Positions 27,291 through 39,953 of a stretch of 64,000 bases of DNA are shown here, piece after piece. Under the pieces are notes generated by a model. That model was not told where the DNA came from and did no database searches. It saw only the letters and a program-made list of their open reading frames with translations. The stretch lies in NCBI GenBank assembly GCA_963693365.1, contig CAVNZM010000001.1, positions 13,020,001-13,084,000 on the forward strand. Direction: 5' to 3'. The stretch is from Amoebidium appalachense (lineage: Eukaryota > Ichthyosporea). A program made the position numbers and the translations under genes. How positions within the stretch are numbered: position 1 is the first letter of the stretch; the number at the start of each line of letters is the position of its first letter.

Positions 27291-28100
27291 TTCATATGGA
27301 GTGGTTGCACGACCTCTTTACGATAGTGTAAAGAGTTCCATGGGGTTAACGGAGCGTCTTATGTATATACATTGGATATACGCTTTACGACATCCATAAA
27401 CCCTCTTTACGACATCCATAGGGTTTATGGATGTCGTAAAGCGTATGTCATATGTATATCCTATGTATATCCGATGTATATACATTGCACTATACATAGG
27501 ATATCCGATGTATATACATTGCACTATGCATAGGATATCCAATGTATATACATTGCACTATACATAAGATATCCAATGTATATACATTGCACTATACATA
27601 GGATAACCTATGTATATCCAATGTATAACCTATGTATATACATACGACTATACATAGAACATACATACGAGAGCGTTACGAGGGGTCGGAAACCCATCGT
27701 AATCTTCACCATCCGAGTATCCAAACCCATCCCGTTGGATATCTTAAGTATATGTTTAGGAGCGGCTTAATACCATCGTAACCCATGACATATGATATAC
27801 ATCGATGTATTTTACGAATTACCAACCATATACATATGATATACATATGGCTGGTCCTGGGGTACATTACGACCCCCATAATACCGTCGTAGACATTTCC
27901 ATAAGAGCCCGTACACCACTCGTATGTATATACATAGCATGTCGTGTATACATCATTACGACAGCTCTTTGCCCATCCATAAGATATCCTATGCATAGCC
28001 AAATAATATGTTACGAGTATACCATGACTAACTAAATACAATATTACGGAATATCGTAATATACGATTACGAGCTGTCGTAATATCATAATACGAAAAGT
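27291..28100. repeat. TACGA/TATACAT-rich repeat region with a perfect hairpin
   Basis: AT-rich DNA with dozens of TTACGA or TCGTAA words. A perfect inverted repeat of 26-nt arms lies at 27378-27403 and 27421-27446. Its 17-nt loop holds a third copy of TTTACGACATCCATA. From about 27470 to 27620 a unit of about 34 bp (ATCCAATGTATATACATTGC plus ACTATACATAGGAT) repeats four to five times. No gene is seen. Confidence 0.75.
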
Positions 28101-29060
28101 AACCACCACCGTTGTGCCCCCCCCCCCTCCCTCCCTCCCCCCCCCCCCCTTCCTTCTTACCTTTCTAACTTTTTCACAATTTGTACACGAGATACCATTA
28201 AGACTGTTGTTCCTTTATGTCTCGCTCCACTGGAGCAGAGACCGCACAAGTTGTTCATGTTTAAAAATTTCTAAGTCTCACTCCACAGGAGTAGAGACCA
28301 TTTCACTCTGTTAGACTCCACAGGAGTCCAGCTTTCACCGAACAAACTAAACAAACCAACAAAACAAAACAAACATCATCACACAAATAAAATACGAAGT
28401 CTACATCTCCCCCCTGCAGAGGCCGGGACTACACCAAAAGAGACATAAACCAAGTATTAATTCTTTTTTTTTTCCTCCGGGGGGGGGGGGGGGGTCTTTC
28501 CCTATTCCTCCTCATTCTAATCATCCTCAACCCTCCCACCCACATCGCCTTTCTGCTGACAGGCTGAGGACTGCCTTCTCCCGGACCTTGCAGATCTTTT
28601 CCCAGGTCTTTGCATACTGGGTTGGGACAGAAGGAGATTGTGTGAGTGTTTTTAACTTTTCTGGCTAGCCTGAGCATGTATGTACCTGGGAAAAATGCTA
28701 TCACAATGTTACCATACCAAACCTAAAGATGACATGATAGGATGATACTTGCCCATGCTTAGGAGATATCCTAAAACACTACGATGATACTTAAACCCAT
28801 ACATACGACTTATCAATATCATCATTTCGATATCCATACGTTGTCTTTCGGACGGGAGCTAAAACACAATGATGGGGGGGGGGGGGGGGGGGGTTTGAAT
28901 GCAGAATACGGTACGAAATACGCATACACGATGAGAAGCATGGTGCAGGACACATGCAAAGGCAAACATTCAAGCATGCAACATCAGCCATGTGCACAGT
29001 ATGCGTCATAAGCAGAGCCCATCCTCAGGGAGGACGCAAGGGGGGGGGGGGGGGGGTAGT
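28101..29060. other. Intergenic DNA with short palindromes and G/C runs
   Basis: C runs lie at 28118-28150 and G runs near 28480-28495 and 28875-28893. Three copies of the interrupted palindrome CTCCACAGGAG (or CTCCACTGGAG) sit at about 28225, 28281 and 28316. Sequence with AAAACAAAACAAAC follows. No supportable gene. Confidence 0.5.
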
Positions 29061-29067
29061 TGTTTAC

Positions 29068-29518
29068 CTTGCTGATCTCTGATGGCCGAGCACCACCCTC
29101 GTAGTCAGGCATGTCAGCTCCATACTTCACAGCTGACCACGAAATCTGAGTGGCAGACTTGTGGGCCATTGGATCCCGCAGTCCGCACTCAAATGTGTGG
29201 AGCATGAAGCTGAAGAGCTCGGGCAACGCCTTTTGAAACTCCTGTGTGGGTGTTGGTGTGTGTGTTGCGTGTACGTACACGTAAGCATGTGTGTATGTGG
29301 TGATGAGGAAAGGGGGTATTCTCCATTAGCAGCAAATAAAACCGAATTCGACAATGAAAAATCTGAAATGACTTGAGGAAGTGGGAAGCTGAATGGATAC
29401 TGGATAACCATGCATGTACCGTTTCTCTGAGTGATAAGGATTTGATGTCTTGTGTGGTTATGTGTTGGTGATTCGTACGTGGGACAACAGGGGGAGGTGG
29501 GAGGGAGGGAGTGGGAGT

Positions 29519-29549
<31 letters not shown>

Positions 29550-29656
29550 TCACAGTGCATTAAGAATGAACCAATAAGGAAGAACAACAACATTAAACAT
29601 GAATAAGCATGTTAAAAAAAGCAGCATGAGAAGATTTCGTCTTTGATTGGGGTGTG

Positions 29657-29687
<31 letters not shown>

Positions 29688-29969
29688 GGGGGGGGAGGGA
29701 TGGGCACAAACGTTTAGTGTCTTGAAGCTGCTGAGGCGGTTCTTGATGTAGGAGCCGTTGATGGGGGACATGCACATGATGCGGTGAAGGGCGGGGTTGC
29801 CCCATGGGTTGCCCGTCACCGAATCGACGCTGTACATGCGGCCACAGGGATGGTTGTTGCACTCAACTTGAACCTCCACCAACCACCCCTCCCACGTCTT
29901 CTTGCGGCACCTAACCTGGTCTGCCAACTTGTCGGGGTCGGCGGCATTGACAGGGGCAACCTGGAACAT
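29068..29969 (-). CDS. Two phased exons of an unrecognised gene
   Basis: I do not recognise the product. Exon A (29969-29712, 258 nt) follows an acceptor CCAACACAG and ends at AAAC|GTTTGT. Exon B (29241-29068, 174 nt) follows CCCACACAG and ends at AGCAAG|GTAAAC. Both are in phase 0 and open throughout, so 86 and 58 codons join cleanly. The translation is protein-like (EVQVECNNHPCGRMYSVDS; LPELFSFMLHTFECGLRD). The intron between them holds a G homopolymer and TG repeats on the plus strand. Earlier and later exons were not found. It could be a host gene or part of a transposon gene. Confidence 0.45.
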
Positions 29970-31186
29970 CTGTGTTGGTGGGCATGGAGGCATTTGAGAG
30001 TTTTTTGGAAGGGGGGGGGAGGGGGGGGGAGGGGGGGGGATGGGAGGGGCTTTTGGTGTGTGTGTTTTTTTGTATGTGTGGGTGGGGAAGTGAGTGAGTG
30101 AGTGTGTGTGTGTGTTTGGGGGGGGGGGGGGGGGGGGGGGTTAGAATGAATGAATAACACTAAATGCTAACATGTGAAACACGCGTACGTTGTGCTGAAA
30201 GACAAAAGCACAAACTTATGAAGTCTAGAGAAGCAGAAAATAGCTTGAACGACTGGTGGAGGGGATGATAGCTATAGTGCTAACAGGAAAAGTAGTGCCC
30301 ACAGTCGCTGGTTCATGAACGTGAAAAGGCAACGTGCATCTGCAGCCAGCAGAACACACGCACACGCACGCACACACACACACATACACACACACGCACA
30401 CAGACACAGACACAGACACAGATATAATCACAGGCACGGACACAGACCAGACAGACAAACGCCATATGCACAAAAGCAGGCAACACAAAACTAACCTTCA
30501 AACGGCCTTTCAGCCGTTAGGCGAAGATGCTTCAGCATGCAGCATGGTCGAAACCATTCAGCACGGTGGCTGCGCGACCTGCGGAGGGGACCTGTGACCA
30601 GGCGACCTGCGGGAAGGGAACTGCGACCAGGCGACCTGCGGGAAGGGACCTGCGGAACTGCGGACCTGCGGGAAGGGGGAAAAGAAATGGAGCAAACAAC
30701 GTGCGTACAGGCTTAAACGGACAAAAAATTGAAAACCGGATTGGGTTTAGCCAATCACTATTTGCTATTTGCTATAGTTCGGTTTAGTAACCGCCGCGCC
30801 TGATTAGGGAAAAGATAAAAATAGATTTCGGCTCGCGCGCGCGCGTGCATCAGCTTGGTGCCCTTAGCGGTGCCCTTAGTCACAACTATCAGACTATAGT
30901 TACGTGTCCTCCACGTGACCCCAGTCTTCCGAGGTGGTGTCATAGGTGGGCGCCAACACCAATAAATTGACTGGTGACGGGTGTACAACCAAAGAAACTC
31001 AGCAGCACATATAACAACGTTGATGCTATACCCTGCCTAGTTGACGTAATAACTAGTGCACCATCGCACGCGTGACCCCCCCCCCCCCCCCCTGGGGGGG
31101 TGTTTTTGCCACGCGGTACCCCTGATATTGTAGGTGTACACTGGCCCCACAACCCCAACTGTGTGCTGAATATCTCGTGCTAGGAA
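29970..31186. other. Repeat-rich intergenic DNA
   Basis: G-rich runs lie at about 30010-30040 and 30117-30140, and a CA-rich stretch at 30355-30420. A roughly 28-bp GC-rich tandem repeat (CGACCTGCGGGAAGGGACCTG-type, 3-4 copies) spans 30575-30680. C and G runs are at 31076-31100. No supportable gene. Confidence 0.55.
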
Positions 31187-33455
31187 ACCAATAACGCGAA
31201 AGTAACACATGCTGCATGATATATGATGTATATGGTACAAAGGGGGTTTCAATCCGGGCTACAATGTTGTGTTTTTTTCGGGTGACCCTCGTACTCCAGA
31301 GGCACACTCACCATCCCCCCCATAAACTTTGTGGTAAATTTCTCGTGCCAGAAGCTGTTCTGTGGGTAGTTATTGAAAAAACCAATAATGTGTAAGCAAC
31401 ACATGTACATATACTATGCTACAAGGGGGGTTCTATTCGAGCTACAACGTTGTGTTTTTTTCGTGTGACCCTCGTACTCCAGGGGCACATTCCCCATCCC
31501 CCCATAAACTGTGTGGTAAATTTCTCGTGCTAGAAGCTGTTCTGTGGGTAGTTTTTGAAAAAACCAAAAATGTCTAGGTAACACATGGACATATACTATG
31601 CTACAAGGGGGGTTCTATACGAGCTACAACTTTGTGTTTTTTTCGTGTGACCCTCGTACTCCAGGGGCACATTCACCATCCCCCCCACAAACTTTGTGGT
31701 AAATTTCTCGTGCTAGAGGCTATTCTGTGGCTAGTTATTGAAAAACCAATAATGTCTAGGTAACATATGTACATATTCTATGCTACAAGGGGGGTTCTAT
31801 ACGAGCTACAACGTTGTGTTTTTTTTTGTGTGACCCTCGTACTCCAGGGGCACATTCCCCATCCCCCCCATAAACTGTGTGGTAAATTTCTCGTGCTAGA
31901 AGCTGTTCTGTGGGTAGTTATTGAAAAAACCAACTTAATGTGTAAGCAACACATGTACATATACTATGCTACAAGGGGGGTTCTATTCGAGCTACAACGT
32001 TGTGTTTTTTTCGTGTGACCCTCGCACTCCAGGGGCACATTCCCCATCCCCCCCATAAACTGTGTGGTAACTTTCTCGTGCTAGAAGCTGTTCTGTGGGT
32101 AGTTATTGAAAAAACCAATAATGTGTAAGCAACACATGTACATATACTATGCTACAAGGGGGGTTCTATTCGAGCTACAACGTTGTGTTTTTTTCGTGTG
32201 ACCCTCGTACTCCAGGGGCACATTCCCCATCCCCCCCATAAACTGTGTGGTAAATTTCTCGTGCTAGAAGCTGTTCTGTGGGTAGTTATTGAAAAAACCA
32301 ATAATGTGTAAGCAACGCATGTACATATACTATGCTACAAGGGGGGTTCTATTCGAGCTACAACGTTGTGTTTTTTTCGTGTGACCCTCGTACTCCAGGG
32401 GCACATTCCCCATCCCCCCCATAAACTGTGTGGTAAATTGCTCGTGCTAGAAGCTGTTCTGTGGGTAGTTATTGAAAAAACCAATAATGTGTAAGCAACA
32501 CATGTACATATACTATGCTACAAGGGGGGTTCTATTCGAGCTACAACGTTGTGTTTTTTTCGTGTGACCCTCGTACTCCAGGGGGGCACATTCCCCATCC
32601 CCCCCATAAACTGTGTGGTAAATTTCTCGTGCTAGAAGCTGTTCTGTGGGTAGTTATAGAAAAAACCAAAAATGTCTAGGTAACACATGGACATATACTA
32701 TGCTACAAGGGGGGTTCTAGACGAGCTACAACTTTGTGTTTTTTTCGTGTGACCCTCGTACTCCAGGGGCACATTCACCATCCCCCCCACAAACTTTATG
32801 GTAAATTTCTCGTGCTAGAGGCTATTCTGTGGGTAGTTATTAAAAAACCAATAAGGTCTAGGTAACATATGTACATATTCTATGCTACAAGGGGGGTTCT
32901 ATACGAGCTACAACTTTGTGTTTTTTTCGTGTGACCCTCGTACTCCAGGGGCACATTCACCATCCCCCCCACAAACGTTATGGTAAATGTCTCGTGCTAG
33001 AGGCTATTCTGTGGGTAGTTTTGAAAAACCAATAATGTCTAGGTAACATATGTACATATTCTATGCTACAAGGGGGGTTCTATACGAGCTACAACGTTGT
33101 GTTTTTTTTTGTGTGACCCTCGTACTCCAGGGGCACATTCCCCATCCCCCCCATAAACTGTGTGGTAAATTGCTCGTGCTAGAGGCTGTTATGTTGGTAG
33201 TTATTGAAAAAACCAAAAATGCCTACTGAGGTAACACATGGACATATACTATGCTACAAGGGGGGTTCTATACGAGCTACAACGTTGTGTTTTTTTCGTG
33301 TGACCCTCGTACTCCAGGGGCACATTTACCATCCCCCCCATAAACTTTGTGGTAAATTTCTCGTGCTAGAGGCTGTTCTGTGGGTAGTTATTGAAAACCC
33401 AATAATGTCTAGGTAACATATGTACATATACTATGCTACAAGGGGGGTTCTATGC
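31187..33455 (+). repeat. 183-bp satellite array, 12 copies
   Basis: The unit is 182-186 bp. It includes CTACAAGGGGGGTTCTAT, CGAGCTACAACGTTGTG, GTGACCCTCGTACTCCAG, a CATCCCCCCCATAAACT box, TCTCGTGCTAGAAGCTGTTC, and AACCAATAATGT followed by ACACATGTACATATACTATG. The GTGACCCTCG word recurs 12 times from 31275 to 33300. Internal units are nearly identical and the first is degenerate. A 1.1-copy inverted relative lies at 20415-20622. ORFs inside are short and not conserved in frame. Confidence 0.95.
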
Positions 33456-33469
33456 TACAAGGGGTGCAT

Positions 33470-33498
33470 GTGCATGTACATGTGCATGTGTGTGTGTG

Positions 33499-33538
<40 letters not shown>

Positions 33539-33890
33539 GGAGGGAGGGAGGGACGGAGGGAGGGAGGGACGGGGGGAGGGAGGGAGGGATGGTTGGGAGG
33601 GAGGGAGGGAGGGGGGAGGGAGGGACGGAGGGAGGGACGGAGGGAGGGAGGGAGGGATGGTTGGGAGGGAGGGAGGGAGGGGGGAGGGGGGAGGGAGGGT
33701 GGGAGGGAGGGAGAAAAGAGAGAGAGACAGTGTGTGTGTGTGCATATCTGTATGTGTGTGTGTGTGTGTGTGTTTGCGTGTGTGTGTGTGTGTGCATATG
33801 TGAGTGTGCATGTGCATGTGTGTGTGTCTGTGTGTGCATATGTGCATGTGTGTGTGTGTGCGTGTGTGTGTGTGTGTATGCGTGTCTGTG
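33470..33890. repeat. (TG)n and GGGA/GGAC purine-rich array
   Basis: A TG array (33480-33535) is followed by about 180 bp of GGGAGGGAGGGACGG-type repeats (a 70-bp higher-order copy is visible twice). Further TG and TGCA repeats follow to 33890. It is not coding. Confidence 0.9.
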
Positions 33891-34266
33891 TCTGATGTGT
33901 GGATGTCTGTGTATGTTGTGTGTGTGTGCATGTCTGTGTGTGTGTATGTGCTCAGTTGAAAGGGCAGGGGGGGAGAGGGGGGATGCACCGTGTGTGTGCA
34001 TGTGTGCACGTGTGTGTGTGTGTGCTCTGTGGAGAGGGAAGGGGAGGGGGGAAATGCACCGTGTGTGGGCATGTATGTGTGTGTGTGTGTGTGTGTGTGT
34101 CTGTGTGTATGTGTGTGTGTGTGTTGTGTGTTTGTGTGTGTGTGCATGTCTGTGTGCGTCGTGTGTGGTGTGTGTGTGTATGTGCATGTCTGTGCATGTG
34201 TGCATGTGCTCGGTGGAGAGGGAAGGGGAAGGGGGGGATTCGTGTCCGTGCATGTCTGCATGTGTG

Positions 34267-34305
<39 letters not shown>

Positions 34306-34400
34306 ATGTATGTGTGTGTGTATGTGCTCGGTTGAGAGGGAAGGGGGGGGGGGGGGGGGGGGGGGATGCACCATGTGTGTGCATGTGTGCACGTGTGTGT
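33891..34400. repeat. Structured TG-rich block, right inverted partner of 19907-20414
   Basis: Read on the minus strand it repeats the box order of the left block: GTGCATCCCCC, CTCAACCGAGCACATAC, ATGCACGGACACGAATCCC, CTCCACCGAGCACATGC, GTGCATTTCCCCCC, CAACTGAGCACATAC, and ACATCCACACATCAGACACAG. Differences are mostly in repeat length. Confidence 0.85.
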
Positions 34401-34421
34401 GTCTCTTCACCTGCACTTCAG

Positions 34422-34675
34422 AGCATGGGGACAAGCTTCTGAATCGTGCCTTCGTTCGATACTACACAGAGCGCAGGCATCTGGACGAACACACACGTTG
34501 TCCCCGACTGACATGGGAGATGGTTGGTGCGAATGCGCAGCGAAGACCGAGGTACGACGTTATTGACGTCGAGTCTATATTGGGGACTTTCCACTGCATC
34601 CCGGTGAAGGTCCCTGTAGGGGGGAGGAAGGAGTTCCTCGTTAACAAATACGTGCACATGGGTCGTAACTCTTGA
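34422..34675 (+). CDS. Terminal exon of an unrecognised gene
   Basis: An acceptor (CTGCACTTCAG, ending 34421) opens an 84-codon frame that ends at TGA 34673-34675. The sequence is protein-like ([51 protein letters not shown]). I do not recognise a domain. Upstream exons were not found within the TG repeats that precede it. It may be the C-terminus of a transposase-like protein, but this is inference. Confidence 0.45.
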
Positions 34676-35238
34676 ATTGAGTGCATGGTTTGTAAATGTC
34701 AGGTGTTTTCTATCAGATTATCTTCAGTTTTGTTTTTTTTGTTTATTAAATAAGTTCTTTTGGCACCGCTCTTGATTTACTTTCAATACATGTACACGCA
34801 TATGGACTTCATACCGGCATGTTCACCGCCGTCTATACGCTACACTGTTCAGCTTTCCGCAATATAATTATCCCACTACTATAATCCCCTGCCGTTCCAG
34901 GCACCCACAAACTCTGCTAGTTGTTGTACCCCCTCCGAGTCAGCATCCGATTCGTTCTCTTATGTATTCTCTCTCAAGTATGCCAGCATTCCCACGAAAC
35001 CCCCATAAAACGTCCATTGTTATATGTATCCAGAAGGCCGTGCCACCAGTTATTATTTACAATTTTACAAGAAAATTATTAACATCTATTATATTACACA
35101 TACCTGCCTAATGATAGTGGTATCATATAGCTATTGAAAACCAGGGTGTGTATACACTAATACTATGCCCTAGTTAACATATGCAGGCTAGGAGAAGCAC
35201 GTAAGTATAGAGACAAGAAAGCGGGTGCTACAGCTAAC
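34676..35238. other. Intergenic DNA, no gene seen
   Basis: AT-rich, normal-complexity sequence downstream of the terminal exon. TATTAAATAAG near 34745 could serve its 3' end processing. Nothing else is recognised. Confidence 0.5.
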
Positions 35239-35829
35239 GTTTACACCCGCGAATGTTATTTTTCCTACATGTGCAACATCAACTACTCAGGGCACCACCA
35301 AATAATGAATAACACGTGTTCCACGTGCAAGTAGCAGTTGACACTTGGTACAAAGTAGGAAATGGGTGCTAGGAACGTGTGCACCGAGTTTTCGCCGTAC
35401 ACCACAAAACCCCATCAAGCCCCCCCACTTTCCCACCCGGCGGGTACGTTTTTCCTATATGTGCCTTCATATGGCTAGGTGCACTTTTGTTGCCACCCAC
35501 GAACCAATGGCCTGGGAGCATCCATCTTTTGGGAATTGCAGCATATAGGTACTAGGGAGGTGTGGGCCAAGTTACAGGGCTGCAGCCAAAATACCAAACC
35601 CCCCCCCCCCCCCCCCCCGACGTTTACACCCGCGAATGTTATTTTTCCTACATGTGCAACATCAACTACTCAAAGCACCACCAAATGATGAATAACACGT
35701 GTTCAATGTGCAAGTAGCAGTTGACACTTGGTACAAAGTAGCATATGGGTGCTAGGAACGTGTGCACCAATTTTTAGCCGTGCACCACAAAACCCCACCA
35801 AGCCCCCCACTTTCCCACCCGGCGGGTGG
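35239..35829. repeat. Direct repeat pair (about 210 bp, offset 382 bp)
   Basis: 35239-35448 and 35621-35829 share the same sequence from CGTTTACACCCGCGAATG through CAGTTGACACTTGGTACAAA to CTTTCCCACCCGGCGGGT, with scattered substitutions. A poly-C run (35600-35618) precedes the second copy. Confidence 0.88.
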
Positions 35830-35863
35830 GGAAAGTGGGGGGAAGTTGGTGGGGTTTTGTGGT
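35784..35863. repeat. 80-bp near-perfect palindrome
   Basis: ACCACAAAACCCCACCAAG... is mirrored by ...TTGGTGGGGTTTTGTGGT around a CCCACCCGGCGGGTGGG centre. Only two or three positions are unpaired. It sits at the end of the second direct repeat and directly before a C run and a long TG array. Confidence 0.88.
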
Positions 35864-35864
35864 C

Positions 35865-36822
<958 letters not shown>

Positions 36823-36916
36823 GAATCCTTTTTAGTCCCCTCAGGCGTTGTGTGTATGTACTGTGTGTATAGGTCCCACATTCTCGCACACGTTCTGTTG
36901 CTTTCTGCTTTCTCAG

Positions 36917-37148
36917 GTAGCAACCAAGGTACGGAGTTGGGATGCCCTGGATTTGCGTAGGACCATCGTCATGGGTCTGGAGGAGGAGAGGGGGGCCAAT
37001 TTAATTGTGGAAGACGAGGCCCCCGATGTTTCTTTGGAGGAGCTGTTGGAGGCGGTGGAGGGGGAGGATGTAGGGATCCCATTCCCTCAGACTGATGATG
37101 GAGAAGAAGACAACCTCAGGGACACCGAGGACGACGTTATCATGCAAG
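36917..37148 (+). CDS. Internal exon of an unrecognised gene, acidic
   Basis: The exon lies between the acceptor TGCTTTCTCAG and the donor ATGCAAG|GTTACT, is open for 77 codons, and ends in phase 1. The product starts basic (VRSWDALDLRRTIVMGLEEE) and is then very acidic (DVSLEELLEAVEGEDVG; DDGEEDNLRDTEDD). TG arrays occupy both flanks, so neighbouring exons may be far away or lost. No domain is recognised. Confidence 0.4.
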
Positions 37149-37162
37149 GTTACTTTTTTTAA

Positions 37163-37520
<358 letters not shown>

Positions 37521-37619
37521 CACTAAACTATATTTTTCCTTTTTTTTTTCTTCCTCTTTTTATCTATTTCTTCCCCTTGATTTGTGGAACCGAGTATAAC
37601 GTGGTTGTGTAACTTTGTG

Positions 37620-39330
37620 CCGTGGATAAGTATTACTTATGTGATAGATATAAGACCAGACATAATTTATTTATCAATGGTGGTCATTAGCCATCATATG
37701 GTCATGCGATGGATCGGTAAAGATGTATAATGTTTATCCGGAAATGCCTTATTACATATCAAATACACCCTAATAGATATGCTGCAGATATACAGTACCA
37801 AAATTATGCAATTAATCCAGTGGATATACCCTAGCCATGTAGCTACAGATGTATCTGGCTATCTGTATGGGTATCAACCCAGATAGCTGTTATAGTGATA
37901 TTTTGAGTATTAGATACGGGTGTAAATGGATATCCCAAAACATGTATGTTTGTTAAGTGTTAGGCATTAGGTTGGGCATCTACTTTGATATGTTTGTTTT
38001 TCATGCATTAGGTATCAACATAGGTGCCGAGTGCATATGTAGGTGTATATGTATCCGCATATCATGTTGGATATTAAGCTTAGATATTGTGAATGGTGAT
38101 GCATTGTATATGAATATCGACATATATTGGATGGGTAAGCAGGGGTGCATATGGATAGCCGTTGGAGATCGGTATGGGGGTCTATTGTGATATGTATTTT
38201 CGTCATGCATTGGATATTAGTATTAGGGTCTAGTGGATGGGCAAATGCAGGTGTATCAAGATATCTGTATGGATGTTGAGCCTAGATAACCAGTATAGCT
38301 ATCCATTGTGTCTTAGTATGATTGTCTATTGGACATCAGCGTGCGGGTGTATATGGATAACCGTCAGAGCCATATTTGGTGATCTAATTGGATATGTGGA
38401 ATCGTCATGCTTTCAAGTTGGTTATTATAGGAGGGTCTAGTGGACAAGCAAATGCGTATGTATCTGGATATCGGAATGGATATCCATTGAACGTATCCAA
38501 TATGGGCATGCATTGTTCATTAGCGTTGGGATCAAGTGCACATGTATTAGCGATCCATCTGGATATATCAATGGATATCCAATATGGACATCCACTATAG
38601 ACCGCCATTGGATATACTTGTTAGGTGTATTGCATGTCTTGCTACAGGGATATCTTGATATCTGTATGGGGATATTGATTGGATATCCATGTCAGTCATG
38701 TATTGGATATGTTGTTGCTGATCCAGTCTAATATACAGCTAAGCATCCAAATGGGTATCCAGAATGTTACATATCCATATAGCTATCCAACGGAGGAATG
38801 CAGTTGAAATTCCATCATTGGATATCCAGCGTCGATATCCATTGTGGGCATCTGTCTAATATCCAATACATGCCGAACCAACCAGATGGCGTTTGATGTC
38901 TGCATTCATATGCATCTAATGTGTATTTAATGGCCATTATAGGTGCAATTATGTATCCATATAAGCATTGATTGCATATCCAGATATGTGATATCACAAC
39001 GATGCTCAATGGAGGTACAGCATGGATATCCATATGTGATATCTAATGGGGGTGCAATATCTTGATCACTATCTAAGCATGCAACTACATATATATTGGA
39101 CATCGGTTGGAGGTCAGGATGAAATAGACATGTTGTATATATCCAGTGGATGGTATTGATATGTTCGACCGAAACCATCCTACATATCGTTTGTATATCC
39201 AAAAGGTATCCATTAATATACAGTTGCATATCCTAGATGGGTTTGATATGTTTTGGATGTTCGCGCAAGATTGCTGATGGTCGTATGGGGCATATAATGA
39301 GATCATTATAATGATCGTATGGGGGTAAAA
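37620..39330. repeat. Degenerate GGATATCC/TGGATAT-rich region
   Basis: About 1.7 kb in which TGGATAT, ATATCCA and GGATATCC words recur every 20-60 bp on both strands, with TGCATA/TATGCA between them. No exact period is visible by eye. No gene is seen. Confidence 0.6.
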
Positions 39331-39412
39331 TTAGCGATCCTTATGGTGGTCGTATGGGGCTTCTATGAAAAACTACTCCGGGGGTCATTCATTCCCAGGA
39401 CACCCCTACCCC

Positions 39413-39417
<5 letters not shown>

Positions 39418-39493
<76 letters not shown>

Positions 39494-39550
39494 TACTATA
39501 TATATATACATAAAACTATTGTACTTATACATTATAAAAACTTTCCAACT

Positions 39551-39582
<32 letters not shown>

Positions 39583-39615
39583 AAACTATTGTACTTATAC
39601 ATTATAAAAACAGTA
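39418..39615. repeat. (TA)n microsatellite with duplicated flank
   Basis: About 70 bp of TA, then ACATAAAACTATTGTACTTA TACATTATAAAAAC, a second shorter TA array, and an exact second copy of that flank (39509-39543 and 39579-39613). Confidence 0.93.
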
Positions 39616-39953
39616 TTTATTATTGCAGAATTCGCCGTTTCTTATTAGTTTACATACGTCGGAAACCTCATATTAAGATGCTCAGAATCGCCTTCACAGT
39701 ATAGGAATGCTTTGTTTTCGACGTCGACGATACCCATCATGTTAGCCTACACAGTATACATACGTAGAACAGGCTTACGACGTCCATAGCACATCCATAG
39801 CATTGGAATAGGTGCTACATTTGGTTAATGGACGGTGTAAACGCATGCACAGCATGTCCATAGGATGACATTGGCATATACACATGAGGGTCGAGAAATC
39901 AGTGGACCTCTTTATTATCCTGTAACATGCTTGTCGACGTCGACGATGGGTTT

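Noticed and set aside
31187-33455. CRISPR-like array
   Set aside because: Units are contiguous 183-bp copies without unique spacers, and the genome is eukaryotic.
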